A stretch of DNA of 64,000 nucleotides, taken from Nannocystis sp. Lineage in GTDB: Bacteria > Myxococcota_A > Polyangia > Nannocystales > Nannocystaceae. The stretch spans positions 1,065,134-1,129,133 of the forward strand of contig JADJRG010000029.1 in assembly GCA_016712315.1 (NCBI GenBank), in the 5' to 3' direction. Shown piece by piece: positions 16,316 through 24,972 of the stretch. Under the pieces are notes generated by a model that saw nothing but the letters and a program-made list of their open reading frames with translations, was not told the DNA's origin and searched no databases. The first letter of the stretch is position 1, and every line of letters starts with the position of its first letter. Both the position numbers and the translations under genes were made by a program.

Positions 16316-19300
16316 ATGACCGTCCGTGACCACCTCATCGACGCGCTCCGCGCCGAGCTCGTCGGCCCCTACGACACCACCGGCGAGGAGCTGCTCCGCC
16401 TCGCCCCCTCGCGCACCTACCTCACCGGCTTCATCGCCCCCCCCGAGCTGCTCGCCGAGGCCCCCGAAGAAGACCTCGACGCCACCGACGACTTCGCCGC
16501 CGGCAGCGACACCGAAGACGACGACGACCACGCCCCCGACCCCGAACCCGCCTCCAAGAAGGTCTTCCCCGCCTCCGTCGGCCTCTCCGTCCTCCTCCCC
16601 CGCGAGGCCACCGAAGTCACCGCGCACCTCCGCTGGGGCGAGTACCGCCGCGTACTCGTCGACCCCGACACCCACAAAGAGCTGCCCCCCGAAGAGGCCC
16701 GCGCCGCCGCCGAAGGCAAGGGCAAGAGCAAAAGACGCCCCATCGTCGCCTGGCGCCGCGTCGCCATCGCACCCCAGCCCACGTCGATCCCCCTCGACCC
16801 CCACACGATCGCCCGCGGCCTCGAAGTCGCCGATCGGATCTGGCTCCAAGGCCGCCTCGCCGACGCCGGCCAAGGCGACGGCACCCAGGCCCTCTCGCTC
16901 TTCCTCGTCAATCGTCGGATCCCCGACGAATCCAACCCCCGCGAGCAGACGATCCTCTTCCAGGTCGAGTACCAGCTCCACTGCCCCGCCGGGATCCTCC
17001 CCCGCCCGGACCTCACCGGCGGCGACGACGGCGCCGACATCGACGACAAGATCAGCGACCTCCAATACCGCAACTCCTACGAATACGCGGTCGGCCACGG
17101 CGCCGCCGCCACCCCCCTCTTCCCCGCCAGCGGCCACCCACCACGGCCCGCCCACGGCCCCGCCCCCCGCGCCCCCGCCGTCGCCCTCGCCTGGATCCCC
17201 CAGGCCGAGTTTAAGCCCGTCGCCGCGCGCACAGGCGCCCCCGTCGAGATCTCCATGCAAGCGCTCGGCAAGCTCAGCAGCGCCGCCGACGTCGAGGCCG
17301 CCCTCGGCGGCCTACCCCGCGCCTACGAGTCCTGGATCGACGCCGAGCTCGCCCGCTCAGACGCCCGCGCCTCCCTCTCCAAGAACCGCCTCGAGATCCT
17401 GGACCTGCTCATCACCCGCGCCCGCACCGCCGCCCACCGGATCCGCGCCGGCATCGACCTGCTCGCCCACGACCCAGAGGTCCGCCAAGCCTTCGTCTTC
17501 GCCAACCGCGCCATGTTCTTCCAGGCCCGCCAGCGGGCCCGCCGCGCCAAGGCCCCCGGCGACGACCCCCAGTGGCGCCTCTTCCAGCTCGCCTTCATCC
17601 TCCTCAGCCTCGCCGACATCGCCCTGCCCGAGGGCCACGAGGGCGCCCGCTCCCACCGCGAGGACGTCGAGCTGATCTTCTTCCCCACCGGCGGCGGCAA
17701 GACCGAGGCCTACCTCGGCCTCATCGCCTTCACCCTGCTCCTCCGCCGCCTCCGCGGCCGACACGCCCCCCACGGCGGCGAGGGCGTCGCGGTGATCCTC
17801 CGCTACACCCTCCGCCTGCTCACCCTCGACCAGCTCGAGCGCGCCTCCACCCTGATCTGCGCCCTCGAGACCATGCGCGCGGGCGAGCGATATCGCGCCC
17901 TGCTCGGCGACCGCCGCTTCGAGATCGGCCTCTGGGTCGGCTCCAAGGCCTCCGCCAACCGCATGCTGCACTTCAAGGAGCAGCTCAGCGCCTTCCGCGC
18001 TGGCACCGGCGGCAACCCCTGCCCCCTCCAGCTCTGCCCCTGGTGCGGCGAGCCCCTCACCTCCAAGTCCCTCACCGTCGAGACCACCCCCTCCGGCCTC
18101 GAGCGCGCCCTCGTCCGCTGTCATAACGAACCCTGCGACTTCGCCAAGGCCCCCCACAGCGGCGCCGGCCTGCCCCTCCAATTCGTCGACGAGCAGATCT
18201 ACCGCGACCTCCCCTGCTTCCTCGTCGCCACCGTCGACAAGTTCGCCATGCTCCCCTGGCGCGGCGAGACCGGCATGCTCTTCGGCCGCGTCACCCACCG
18301 CGAGCCCCAAGGCGGCTCCTACTACGGCCCCACCTCCGCCCCCACCCAGATCCCCCGCGGCACCGAGGCCCTGCCCGGCCTCCTCCCCCCCGAGCTCATC
18401 GTCCAAGACGAGCTCCACCTGATCTCCGGCCCCCTCGGCACCATGGTCGGCCTCTTCGAGACCGCCATCGAAGAGCTGTGCACCCGCGAGCACCAGGGCC
18501 GCCGGATCCCCCCCAAGATCATCGCCGCCACCGCCACCGTCCGCCGCGCCGAGCGCCAAGTCCAGGCCCTCTACGGCCGCCGCGACACCAACATCTTCCC
18601 GCCCCAGGGGCTCGACCCCTTCGAGACCTGGTTCTCCCTCGTCGAGCACACAAGGCCCGGCCGGATCTACCTCGGCGTCGGCGCCGGCGGCCGCGCGATG
18701 AAGCGGATCCTCCTCCAGACCTACCTCACCCTGCTCGGCGCCGCCCGCCGCGCCGAACAGAGCGGCGCCCCCCTCGACGAGACCGACGGCTACTTCACCC
18801 TCGTCGGCTACTTCAACTCCCTCCGCGAGCTCGGCGGCATGCGCCGCCTCGTCGAGGACGACATCGGCACCCGCGCCCCCAAGCAGGAGGAGGGCAAACC
18901 CCTCGACGCCATCGGCCCCCACCGCTGGGTCGCTGGCCGCCCCATCGGCTTCCCCCAAGAGCTCACCAGCCGCGAGAAGACCGCCGACATCATCAAGATC
19001 AAAGACCGCGCCTCCACCCCCCACGGCGGCGAAGAGCGGGCCCTCGACGTCCTGCTCGCCTCCAACATGATCTCCGTCGGCGTCGACATCTCCCGCCTCG
19101 GCGTCATGGTCGTCGCCGGCCAGCCCAAGACCACCGCCGAGTACATCCAAGCCAGCAGCCGCGTCGGCCGCGCCGCCAAGTGGCCCGGCCTCGTGCTCAC
19201 CGCCTACAACGTCTACCGCCCCCGCGACCGCTCCCACTACGAGCACTTCGTCGCCTACCACGAGAGCTTCTACCGCCACGTCGAAGCGACCAGCGTCACC

Positions 19301-19792
19301 CCCTTCTCCGCCCCCGCGCAGGACCGCGGCCTCGCCGCCGTCATCGTCACCCTCGCCCGCCTGCTCGAGGTCGACATGACCGCCTCCCGCGAGGCGATGA
19401 ACGCCGCCGGGATCCAAGCCCTCTCCGCCCGGATCCTCGCCGCGATCCACCGCAAAGCCACCCAGCAGCCCGCCGTCGGCGAGGCCGGCGAGGCCGCCAG
19501 CGACGAATTCGCCCGCAGCGTCCAAGACCGCGCCGAGAACATCATCCACGGCTGGCTCGGCATGATCCGCGAGCGCAAAGACGGCCAGCACCTCCACTAC
19601 TCCCCCTTCGACACCGTCCGCGGCCGCGGCCGCCCCCTCCTGCGCACCGCCCTCGAGGTCCAGCGCCCCGACCCCGAGAGCCGCTCCATGCTCACCGAGG
19701 ACGAGAAGCGCTTCGCCGCCCCCACCTCGATGCGCGACGTCGAACCCAGCGTCCACGTCTGGCGCCGCTTTAAGCTCGGGAGCAACCAGTAA
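16316..19792 (+). CDS. drmA: DISARM helicase-like protein DrmA
   Basis: Core DISARM DNA translocase/helicase that forms a complex with DrmB. I place the start at ATG 16316 (MTVRDHLIDALRAELVGPY), the usual DrmA N-terminus. An in-frame ATG at 16262 overlaps the upstream stop and may serve coupling. Visible motifs are Walker A FFPTGGGKTEAYLG (about 455), a DExH-like VQDELHLISGPLG (about 695), TATVRRAERQ, and helicase C motifs SNMISVGVDISRLG and YIQASSRVGRA (about 940). A probable zinc site, CPWCGEP...CHNEPCDF, sits between the motor lobes (about 575-605). An acidic stretch (DTEDDDDHAPDPEP) lies near residue 65. The stop codon TAA shares one base with the drmB ATG. Confidence 0.93.
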   Translation: MTVRDHLIDALRAELVGPYDTTGEELLRLAPSRTYLTGFIAPPELLAEAPEEDLDATDDFAAGSDTEDDDDHAPDPEPASKKVFPASVGLSVLLPREATEVTAHLRWGEYRRVLVDPDTHKELPPEEARAAAEGKGKSKRRPIVAWRRVAIAPQPTSIPLDPHTIARGLEVADRIWLQGRLADAGQGDGTQALSLFLVNRRIPDESNPREQTILFQVEYQLHCPAGILPRPDLTGGDDGADIDDKISDLQYRNSYEYAVGHGAAATPLFPASGHPPRPAHGPAPRAPAVALAWIPQAEFKPVAARTGAPVEISMQALGKLSSAADVEAALGGLPRAYESWIDAELARSDARASLSKNRLEILDLLITRARTAAHRIRAGIDLLAHDPEVRQAFVFANRAMFFQARQRARRAKAPGDDPQWRLFQLAFILLSLADIALPEGHEGARSHREDVELIFFPTGGGKTEAYLGLIAFTLLLRRLRGRHAPHGGEGVAVILRYTLRLLTLDQLERASTLICALETMRAGERYRALLGDRRFEIGLWVGSKASANRMLHFKEQLSAFRAGTGGNPCPLQLCPWCGEPLTSKSLTVETTPSGLERALVRCHNEPCDFAKAPHSGAGLPLQFVDEQIYRDLPCFLVATVDKFAMLPWRGETGMLFGRVTHREPQGGSYYGPTSAPTQIPRGTEALPGLLPPELIVQDELHLISGPLGTMVGLFETAIEELCTREHQGRRIPPKIIAATATVRRAERQVQALYGRRDTNIFPPQGLDPFETWFSLVEHTRPGRIYLGVGAGGRAMKRILLQTYLTLLGAARRAEQSGAPLDETDGYFTLVGYFNSLRELGGMRRLVEDDIGTRAPKQEEGKPLDAIGPHRWVAGRPIGFPQELTSREKTADIIKIKDRASTPHGGEERALDVLLASNMISVGVDISRLGVMVVAGQPKTTAEYIQASSRVGRAAKWPGLVLTAYNVYRPRDRSHYEHFVAYHESFYRHVEATSVTPFSAPAQDRGLAAVIVTLARLLEVDMTASREAMNAAGIQALSARILAAIHRKATQQPAVGEAGEAASDEFARSVQDRAENIIHGWLGMIRERKDGQHLHYSPFDTVRGRGRPLLRTALEVQRPDPESRSMLTEDEKRFAAPTSMRDVEPSVHVWRRFKLGSNQ

Positions 19793-21681
19793 TGGGCCCA
19801 AAGAACAAAAAAGCCGAACGCACCTACCGCCCCGAGGGCGAGATCCGCCGCTCGCAGCTCCTCATGGGCTACGGCCCCGGCGCGATGATCGACCTGCTCG
19901 ACGACGCCGTGCTCATCGGCGGCCTCGAGTACTGGCGCTACCAGGACCCCAAACACCCCGTCGAGGTGATCAAAGAGCCCCGCCTCACCCAAAAGCTCGT
20001 CGAGGTCATGCGCGGCCTCGGCATGAACCCCTCCTCGCAGCTCTGGCTCCAAGCCCCACCCGACTGCACCTACGACGAGGCCACCCCGCGCCAGGGCATC
20101 CAGGCGCTCGAATTCCCCCGCTACTTCAAGTGCCAGCGCTGCAGCGCCATCGCCTACGCCAGCGAATTCGAGCAGGCCGGCCGCGGCCGCGTCCACCACT
20201 GCGGCCCCGGCTACGGCACCAAGCCCGCCCCCGCCGTCCCTGTCCGCTTCGTCGCCGTCTGCGAGCGCGGCCACATCTCCGACTGGCCCTGGGCCTGGTG
20301 GACCCACCGCGCCGCGGGCCGCCCCAAGTGCGACGCCCCCGACATCCGCCTCCACGAGGGCGCCTCCGGCGACATCAGCGACATTAGCGTCTCCTGCGCC
20401 ACCTGCCAGAGCCCCCCGGTCAAGCTCGCCTCCGCGATGATCCCGGAGCTGCGCCCCGACTGCGGCGGCGACCGCCCCTGGCTCGGCGACCACGACATCG
20501 CCCACCAAACCTGCACGCTCAAGGCCCGCCTGCTCGTCCGCACCGCCACCAACGGCTACCTCACCCAGACGATGAGCGCCCTCTCCCTGCCCACCGAGGA
20601 CGACGCGCTCACCGCCGCCGTCGCCGGCTTCTGGGCCACCCTCGGCGACATCCACGACCTCGCCGCCCTCAAGGTCCTACGCGCCCACGTCCCCGACATC
20701 AAGCAGGCCTTCCCCGCCAAGTGGAGCGACGCCGTCGTCCTCCAGGCCATCGAGCGCCAACGGATCGGCCCCGGCGCCGCCCTCCCGCCCCTCGACGTCG
20801 CCGAATACGAGGCCTTCAACGCCGCCGAGCCCGAGCGCGCCCGCCAGCAACCGCCACACGGCGCCCGCTTCTTCGCCTGCCGCATGGACACCCCGCCCGA
20901 CGGCCTCCCCCCCGCCATCGACGCCGTCGTGCTCGCCGCCAAGCTCCGCGAGGTCCGCGCCCAGTTCGGCTTCTGCCGCCTCGAAGGCGCCATCGCCGCC
21001 CCCGACGGCACCTACGGCCAGGACACCAACATCGCCGCCCTCGCCCTCGACCCCAAGTGGCTGCCCGCCATCGAGATCAACGGCGAAGGCCTCTTCATCC
21101 GCTTCGACACCAAGAAGCTCACCGAGTGGGAGCAGCAAGAGCTCGTCAAAGCCCGCGAAGACGTCCTTCGCACCGGCTTTAACCGCTGGCTCGCCAGCCG
21201 CCGCAGCGCCGTCGTCTTCCGCGGCGTCCGCTACTACATGCTCCACACCCTCGCCCACCTCCTCATGACCGCCATCGCCCTCGAGTGCGGCTACTCGGGC
21301 AGCGCCCTGCGCGAGCGGATCTACTGCCGCGCCCCCGATCCCCGCACCAAAGGCGACCACGGCATGGCCGGGATCCTCATCTCCACCGGCACCCCTGGCT
21401 CGGAGGGCACCCTCGGCGGCCTCGTCGAGCAGGGCCGCCACCTCCGCTACCACCTCCGCCGCGCCTACGACCTCGGCACCCTCTGCTCTGGCGACCCCGT
21501 CTGCGCCCTCCACCAGCCCGACATCCACGACGCCCGCACCACCGAAGGCGCCGCCTGCCACAGCTGCCTCTACATCCCTGAGACCTCCTGCGAGGCCTTC
21601 AACCGCTTCCTCGACCGCGCCCTCGTCTTCCCCACCATCGGCCACCCCGACCAGCTCGCCTTCTTCCCCGCCCGCCCCTGA
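19792..21681 (+). CDS. drmB: DISARM DUF1998-domain protein DrmB
   Basis: 629 aa, partner of DrmA. The N-terminus carries IRRSQLLMGYGPGAMIDLLD and a treble-clef-like Cys/His set (CQRCSAIAYA, HHCGPGYG, VCERGHISDWPW). The C-terminus has the DUF1998 signature: YYMLHTLAHLLMTAIALECG, GILISTGTPGSEGTLGGLV, then a second Cys cluster (CSGDPVCALHQ, GAACHSCLYIPETSC) likely to bind zinc. The start ATG overlaps the drmA stop by 1 bp, implying tight co-translation. About 20 bp of its 3' end, with the following spacer, is duplicated just downstream before drmC. Confidence 0.93.
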   Translation: MGPKNKKAERTYRPEGEIRRSQLLMGYGPGAMIDLLDDAVLIGGLEYWRYQDPKHPVEVIKEPRLTQKLVEVMRGLGMNPSSQLWLQAPPDCTYDEATPRQGIQALEFPRYFKCQRCSAIAYASEFEQAGRGRVHHCGPGYGTKPAPAVPVRFVAVCERGHISDWPWAWWTHRAAGRPKCDAPDIRLHEGASGDISDISVSCATCQSPPVKLASAMIPELRPDCGGDRPWLGDHDIAHQTCTLKARLLVRTATNGYLTQTMSALSLPTEDDALTAAVAGFWATLGDIHDLAALKVLRAHVPDIKQAFPAKWSDAVVLQAIERQRIGPGAALPPLDVAEYEAFNAAEPERARQQPPHGARFFACRMDTPPDGLPPAIDAVVLAAKLREVRAQFGFCRLEGAIAAPDGTYGQDTNIAALALDPKWLPAIEINGEGLFIRFDTKKLTEWEQQELVKAREDVLRTGFNRWLASRRSAVVFRGVRYYMLHTLAHLLMTAIALECGYSGSALRERIYCRAPDPRTKGDHGMAGILISTGTPGSEGTLGGLVEQGRHLRYHLRRAYDLGTLCSGDPVCALHQPDIHDARTTEGAACHSCLYIPETSCEAFNRFLDRALVFPTIGHPDQLAFFPARP

Positions 21682-21731
21682 CCCTCCAGCCGACCTTCTT
21701 TCCCCGCCCGCCCCTGACCCTCCAGGCGACC
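21661..21731 (+). repeat. Imperfect 35/36-bp tandem duplication at the drmB-drmC junction
   Basis: Copy 1 (21661-21695) and copy 2 (21696-21731) differ by one extra T and one C/G change. Copy 1 contains the last codons and TGA of drmB. Copy 2 forms most of the drmB-drmC spacer and ends at the drmC ATG. Confidence 0.92.
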
Positions 21732-22526
21732 ATGCGCGAGACCCTCACGCACGTCTCCCTCGCCACCCTCCGCGACCTCCGCCGAGCGGTGGATCACGGG
21801 ATCGTCGCGGTCCCCCTCACCCCCCTCCTGCTCCGCGCCCGCGGCCTCGACGAAGCCACCGCCGAGCACCTCGCCCACCTCCTCGGCCCCCTCCCTCGGC
21901 CCTCTCTGCTCGCCGTCCTCGGCGCCCTCATCGCCGAGCGCGAGCGCGCCGAACAGCGCCGCCCCCGGCTCCTTTGGACCGGCCCAGAGGCCACCGGCAC
22001 CACCGCCCTCGACACCCGCGTCCAGCTCCTCCACCTCTTCGAGAGCGCCCGCAAGAGCGCCTTCATCGCCGGCTACCTCTTCGACGACCCCACCCTGCTC
22101 CGCCCCCTCGCCGACGCCACCGCCGCTCGCGGCCTCGACGTCGCCTTCGTCCTCGACATCCGCGCCGCTGGCGAAGGCACACGCGACCATCGGATCCGCG
22201 CCCAGGTCGCCAAGTTCCTCCGCGAGATCTGGCCCCGCCACGCCCCCCGCCCCCGCGTCTACGTCGACCCCCGCACCGCCGCCTGGAACCCCGACCCCAA
22301 CGCCCCCAACGCCGGCTACTACGTCTCGATGCACGCCAAAGCCGTCGTCATCGACGCTGAGCACACCATCCTCGGCAGCGCCAACTTCACCGACCGCGGC
22401 ACCGACCGCAACATCGAAGCCGGCGTCCTCCTCCGAAGCCCCGAATTCGCCCGCACCCTGCTCGCCCAGTGGGAAGCCCTCATCGCCGCCGGCCTCCTCC
22501 ACCGCGTCGACCATCACTCCCCCTGA
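21732..22526 (+). CDS. drmC: DISARM phospholipase D-like protein DrmC
   Basis: 264 aa with one HKD motif, MHAKAVVIDAEHTILGSANF (about residue 199), the PLD/Nuc superfamily signature HxK(x)4D(x)6GSxxN. A single HKD implies that a dimer builds the active site. Upstream elements of the fold (LLHLFESARKSAFIAGYLFD) are present. The N-terminal about 85 residues are helical. It is the last gene of the operon. In experimentally studied DISARM the PLD protein is reported to be dispensable for protection, so an accessory nuclease or lipase role is possible. Confidence 0.9.
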   Translation: MRETLTHVSLATLRDLRRAVDHGIVAVPLTPLLLRARGLDEATAEHLAHLLGPLPRPSLLAVLGALIAERERAEQRRPRLLWTGPEATGTTALDTRVQLLHLFESARKSAFIAGYLFDDPTLLRPLADATAARGLDVAFVLDIRAAGEGTRDHRIRAQVAKFLREIWPRHAPRPRVYVDPRTAAWNPDPNAPNAGYYVSMHAKAVVIDAEHTILGSANFTDRGTDRNIEAGVLLRSPEFARTLLAQWEALIAAGLLHRVDHHSP

Positions 22527-22652
22527 AGCACCCGACCACTCACCTCCCGCGCGAGCACGAGTCGAGAGCAAACACAGTCACGATCTCGAGATCCAGGGAC
22601 ACTGTGGGCCTGAGTCTTGGGGCTCTCGGACAGAGACCTCTTGGGGAGTCTT

Positions 22653-24239
22653 CTACTCGACACATCGCGCGGTGAACACGGCCTGGGTGCGCCCGCTTTG
22701 CAGCATGAGCGTGCCGCCCGGGAGGAGTGCGAACACCGTAGAGGAGAGGTTGGCGATCGTGTCGTCAAACATCGCGTCGCGATCGATGAGCCTGACCTCG
22801 AGCATTTGATTGGGACGCACGAAGAGGCTGTCAAGGCTCTTCGAGAGATCGTACGTCGAACGTTGGGGGATCGTGCCCGCGAACTTGCGGTCGACCCGGA
22901 TGCTAGTGGCGACCTCCGGAGGGGAGCCATCTGCGTCCCAAGGGGCGCCGTCGGCCTTGGACGGCGCGATTGTGATCGCGACTTGAGAGATTTGCCAGAG
23001 CGCGCATGGTGCATCAATGCCCTTAACGCGTGCACGGGGCTCGATCTTGCGGATCCCCCCGCGTGTAGGCTGCCGCGCCGGGTCGTCCACGGTCGCGGAC
23101 ACGATACAAGTCGCGAGGAGCTTTTCGTGACGTTCACGGTCGAGCGTATTGAGCCGGCGTGTCGTACACTGATTATCTGGCGAGTTCAAGCAGCGATCGG
23201 CCCGGGCGCGGATCGACCCTCGGGATGACTCGTACGATTTTTGGGCCCGTTCGAACTGGCGGCGCTTCTTCGGATCGGTACACTTTCCCCCGCCGAGCAC
23301 CTCCACGACCTGCTGCTCAGCGCGGCGGAATTCCTCGTGCTCCTTCGCTAGTCTACTGAGCACCTCTCGCTGCTCAAAGAGGTCCAGGAAGGTCGCCCTG
23401 CGCGGCTGGTTCGCGGTGACCTGATAGGGCTTGACGACGATCTTAGTCGTCACCGTGCGGTCCTGGCTCACTCCTCTCTTAAACACGGAGGCGCGTTCAA
23501 TGAGCTTGTCCACGTTGAGCACGTCGTCGACCGAGCTCCACCCCTTGGTGCTGCCGCCTTTCTGGAGTACGAAGTAGCGGGCTTGGTGTCTCTCGAGGTA
23601 ATCGCGCGTCTGCTTGGAGACTTCGGCGCGACCACCGAGGCCGAGAATTGTCAGACCGCCTCCAACGGTCACCTGCTTCAGCTCCTCCGTCGAGGCTTGT
23701 TCAACGGCGATGACGCCGATAAACAACCCCCCTTGCTCGGTAGCGGCGATGAACCCGTCGCCGCAACGTCGGTAGAAACGCGAGGGGCTCCGGCGGAGGA
23801 GCTCGCGGGTGTCAGCCGCAAGGCGGTACTCACCGAGAGACTTCGCGGGCGCGTCCATCTCAATACGAACCACCAAAAACGCGGATCTATTGGTGGTGAC
23901 CGCCCGCTCGATTTTATCAAAGCCCAGGGTTGCTCCGAAGGCCTTGAGGCCCAGGCTCACGGCGGCCGAGAGTCCGAGTTGTTCGACGAGCTCGCTCACG
24001 CTGACCGCGTAGAAGATCCCCTCGTTGGAGGAGAGTTCTTTCCCATTCTCAGCCCTCGAAGGGCTCGATGCGAGGCATCGGCCTCGAGTCTCCCCTGATA
24101 GGGAGTCGAAGCCGAGGCCGAGGGCCGTCTCGGGGGGCGCAGGGTGTTTGGAACTCTGGCCTGTAGTTACGCTCTGGCAGCCGAGAGCCAGTGCGTTGAG
24201 AAGGACCAGGTTCACGAGCGCGGCGAGCTGGGTTCGCAT
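22653..24239 (-). CDS. Large lipoprotein, possibly MACPF-like (528 aa)
   Basis: Start ATG 24239 gives MRTQLAALVNLVLLNALALGC, a lipoprotein signal peptide with lipobox LALGC. A mature region (SEYRLAADTR-type strands and a YRRCGDGFIAATEQGGLFIG motif) recalls the F-x-x-x-x-G-D-x-F-[IV]...GGxFxG pattern of bacterial MACPF/perforin-like proteins; this is a weak, memory-based match. A helical Glu/Arg-rich segment (LSRLAKEHEEFRRAEQQVV) follows. The C-terminus is C2-like or beta-sandwich-like (LEVRLIDRDAMFDDTIANLS). It is convergent with drmC across 126 bp and divergent from the Cys-rich lipoprotein gene at 24300. Codon use is less extreme in GC than the DISARM genes. Function unknown. Confidence 0.75.
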   Translation of the reverse strand: MRTQLAALVNLVLLNALALGCQSVTTGQSSKHPAPPETALGLGFDSLSGETRGRCLASSPSRAENGKELSSNEGIFYAVSVSELVEQLGLSAAVSLGLKAFGATLGFDKIERAVTTNRSAFLVVRIEMDAPAKSLGEYRLAADTRELLRRSPSRFYRRCGDGFIAATEQGGLFIGVIAVEQASTEELKQVTVGGGLTILGLGGRAEVSKQTRDYLERHQARYFVLQKGGSTKGWSSVDDVLNVDKLIERASVFKRGVSQDRTVTTKIVVKPYQVTANQPRRATFLDLFEQREVLSRLAKEHEEFRRAEQQVVEVLGGGKCTDPKKRRQFERAQKSYESSRGSIRARADRCLNSPDNQCTTRRLNTLDRERHEKLLATCIVSATVDDPARQPTRGGIRKIEPRARVKGIDAPCALWQISQVAITIAPSKADGAPWDADGSPPEVATSIRVDRKFAGTIPQRSTYDLSKSLDSLFVRPNQMLEVRLIDRDAMFDDTIANLSSTVFALLPGGTLMLQSGRTQAVFTARCVE

Positions 24240-24299
24240 GGTGTGCGCGATGTTAACCACTTCACCTCATCGGCTGAAGCCGTTACGCTCCTGGTACAA

Positions 24300-24656
24300 A
24301 TGCGCGGCCTCACGTTGTCTGCGACCCTTCTCCTGTCATGCGCGCCCCGCGCCGATCGGCCGACGCCGGGAGAGCCCGCTCTCGTCGAGGAGCAGGCGGT
24401 GTTTCCCTACGAGATCGACGACGGTCCGCCCCAGCGGCCCCGGCCGCGCGACAAGACCAAGGTAGACCCGAGGGGCGAACCTGGAGCCCGTTCGCCCTCG
24501 CCCGGCTGGGTACTGCCGCCTACGACGCCCGTGACGCCTGCGACGCCTTCGGGACAATGCTGCCGAGTGTGCCGTAGCGGCAAGGCATGCGGGAATTCAT
24601 GCATCGCCGCTGAGCGAGCGTGCCAGAAGCCACGAGGTTGTGCCTGTGATGGTTAG
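24300..24656 (+). CDS. Small Cys-rich lipoprotein
   Basis: ATG 24300 gives MRGLTLSATLLLSCAPRADR, a lipoprotein signal with lipobox LLSC. A Pro/Arg-rich linker follows, ending in TTPVTPATPSG. The C-terminal 35 residues hold a compact Cys motif, QCCRVCRSGKACGNSCI, then CQKPRGCACDG. This module recurs at the C-terminus of small secreted myxobacterial proteins and probably forms disulfides or a metal site. Only about 60 bp separate it from the divergent large lipoprotein gene, so both likely use a shared promoter region. Confidence 0.7.
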   Translation: MRGLTLSATLLLSCAPRADRPTPGEPALVEEQAVFPYEIDDGPPQRPRPRDKTKVDPRGEPGARSPSPGWVLPPTTPVTPATPSGQCCRVCRSGKACGNSCIAAERACQKPRGCACDG

Positions 24657-24972
24657 CTCGTCCGTGTCGCGGGAGAGGCCGCCATGGTGCCTTGAAGAGG
24701 ACGCCGACCCTGCCGCCTGCGAGCGCTTTGAGGGCGTCGGCAGCGACTCGCCGCCTCGCGCGCCCCAGCACCACGCCACGGCCCCGCTCGCCGCCCAAAA
24801 AACCGCACAGAAGGCCCCCGCAACGGCATCCTCGACCCCGATCGCCACATCTGCCCCACCGGATCGATCTCCCAGGTCCCTACCTTCCCGATATGGTGGA
24901 TCCACTATGACCGTAGAAGATCGAGCAAGATCGAGCGAGATCACGCCCTCTCGGATACCCTCACGGTAGCCG
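24657..24972. other. Intergenic, no convincing gene
   Basis: Open frames exist on both strands but none has family-like sequence. The last 80 bp before the kinase are richer in A/T (GACCGTAGAAGATCGAGCAAG) and probably hold its promoter. Confidence 0.4.

Noticed and set aside
24640..24969. 109-aa frame before the first kinase
   Set aside because: Ser/Pro-rich with no signal peptide or motif; starts inside the preceding lipoprotein gene.
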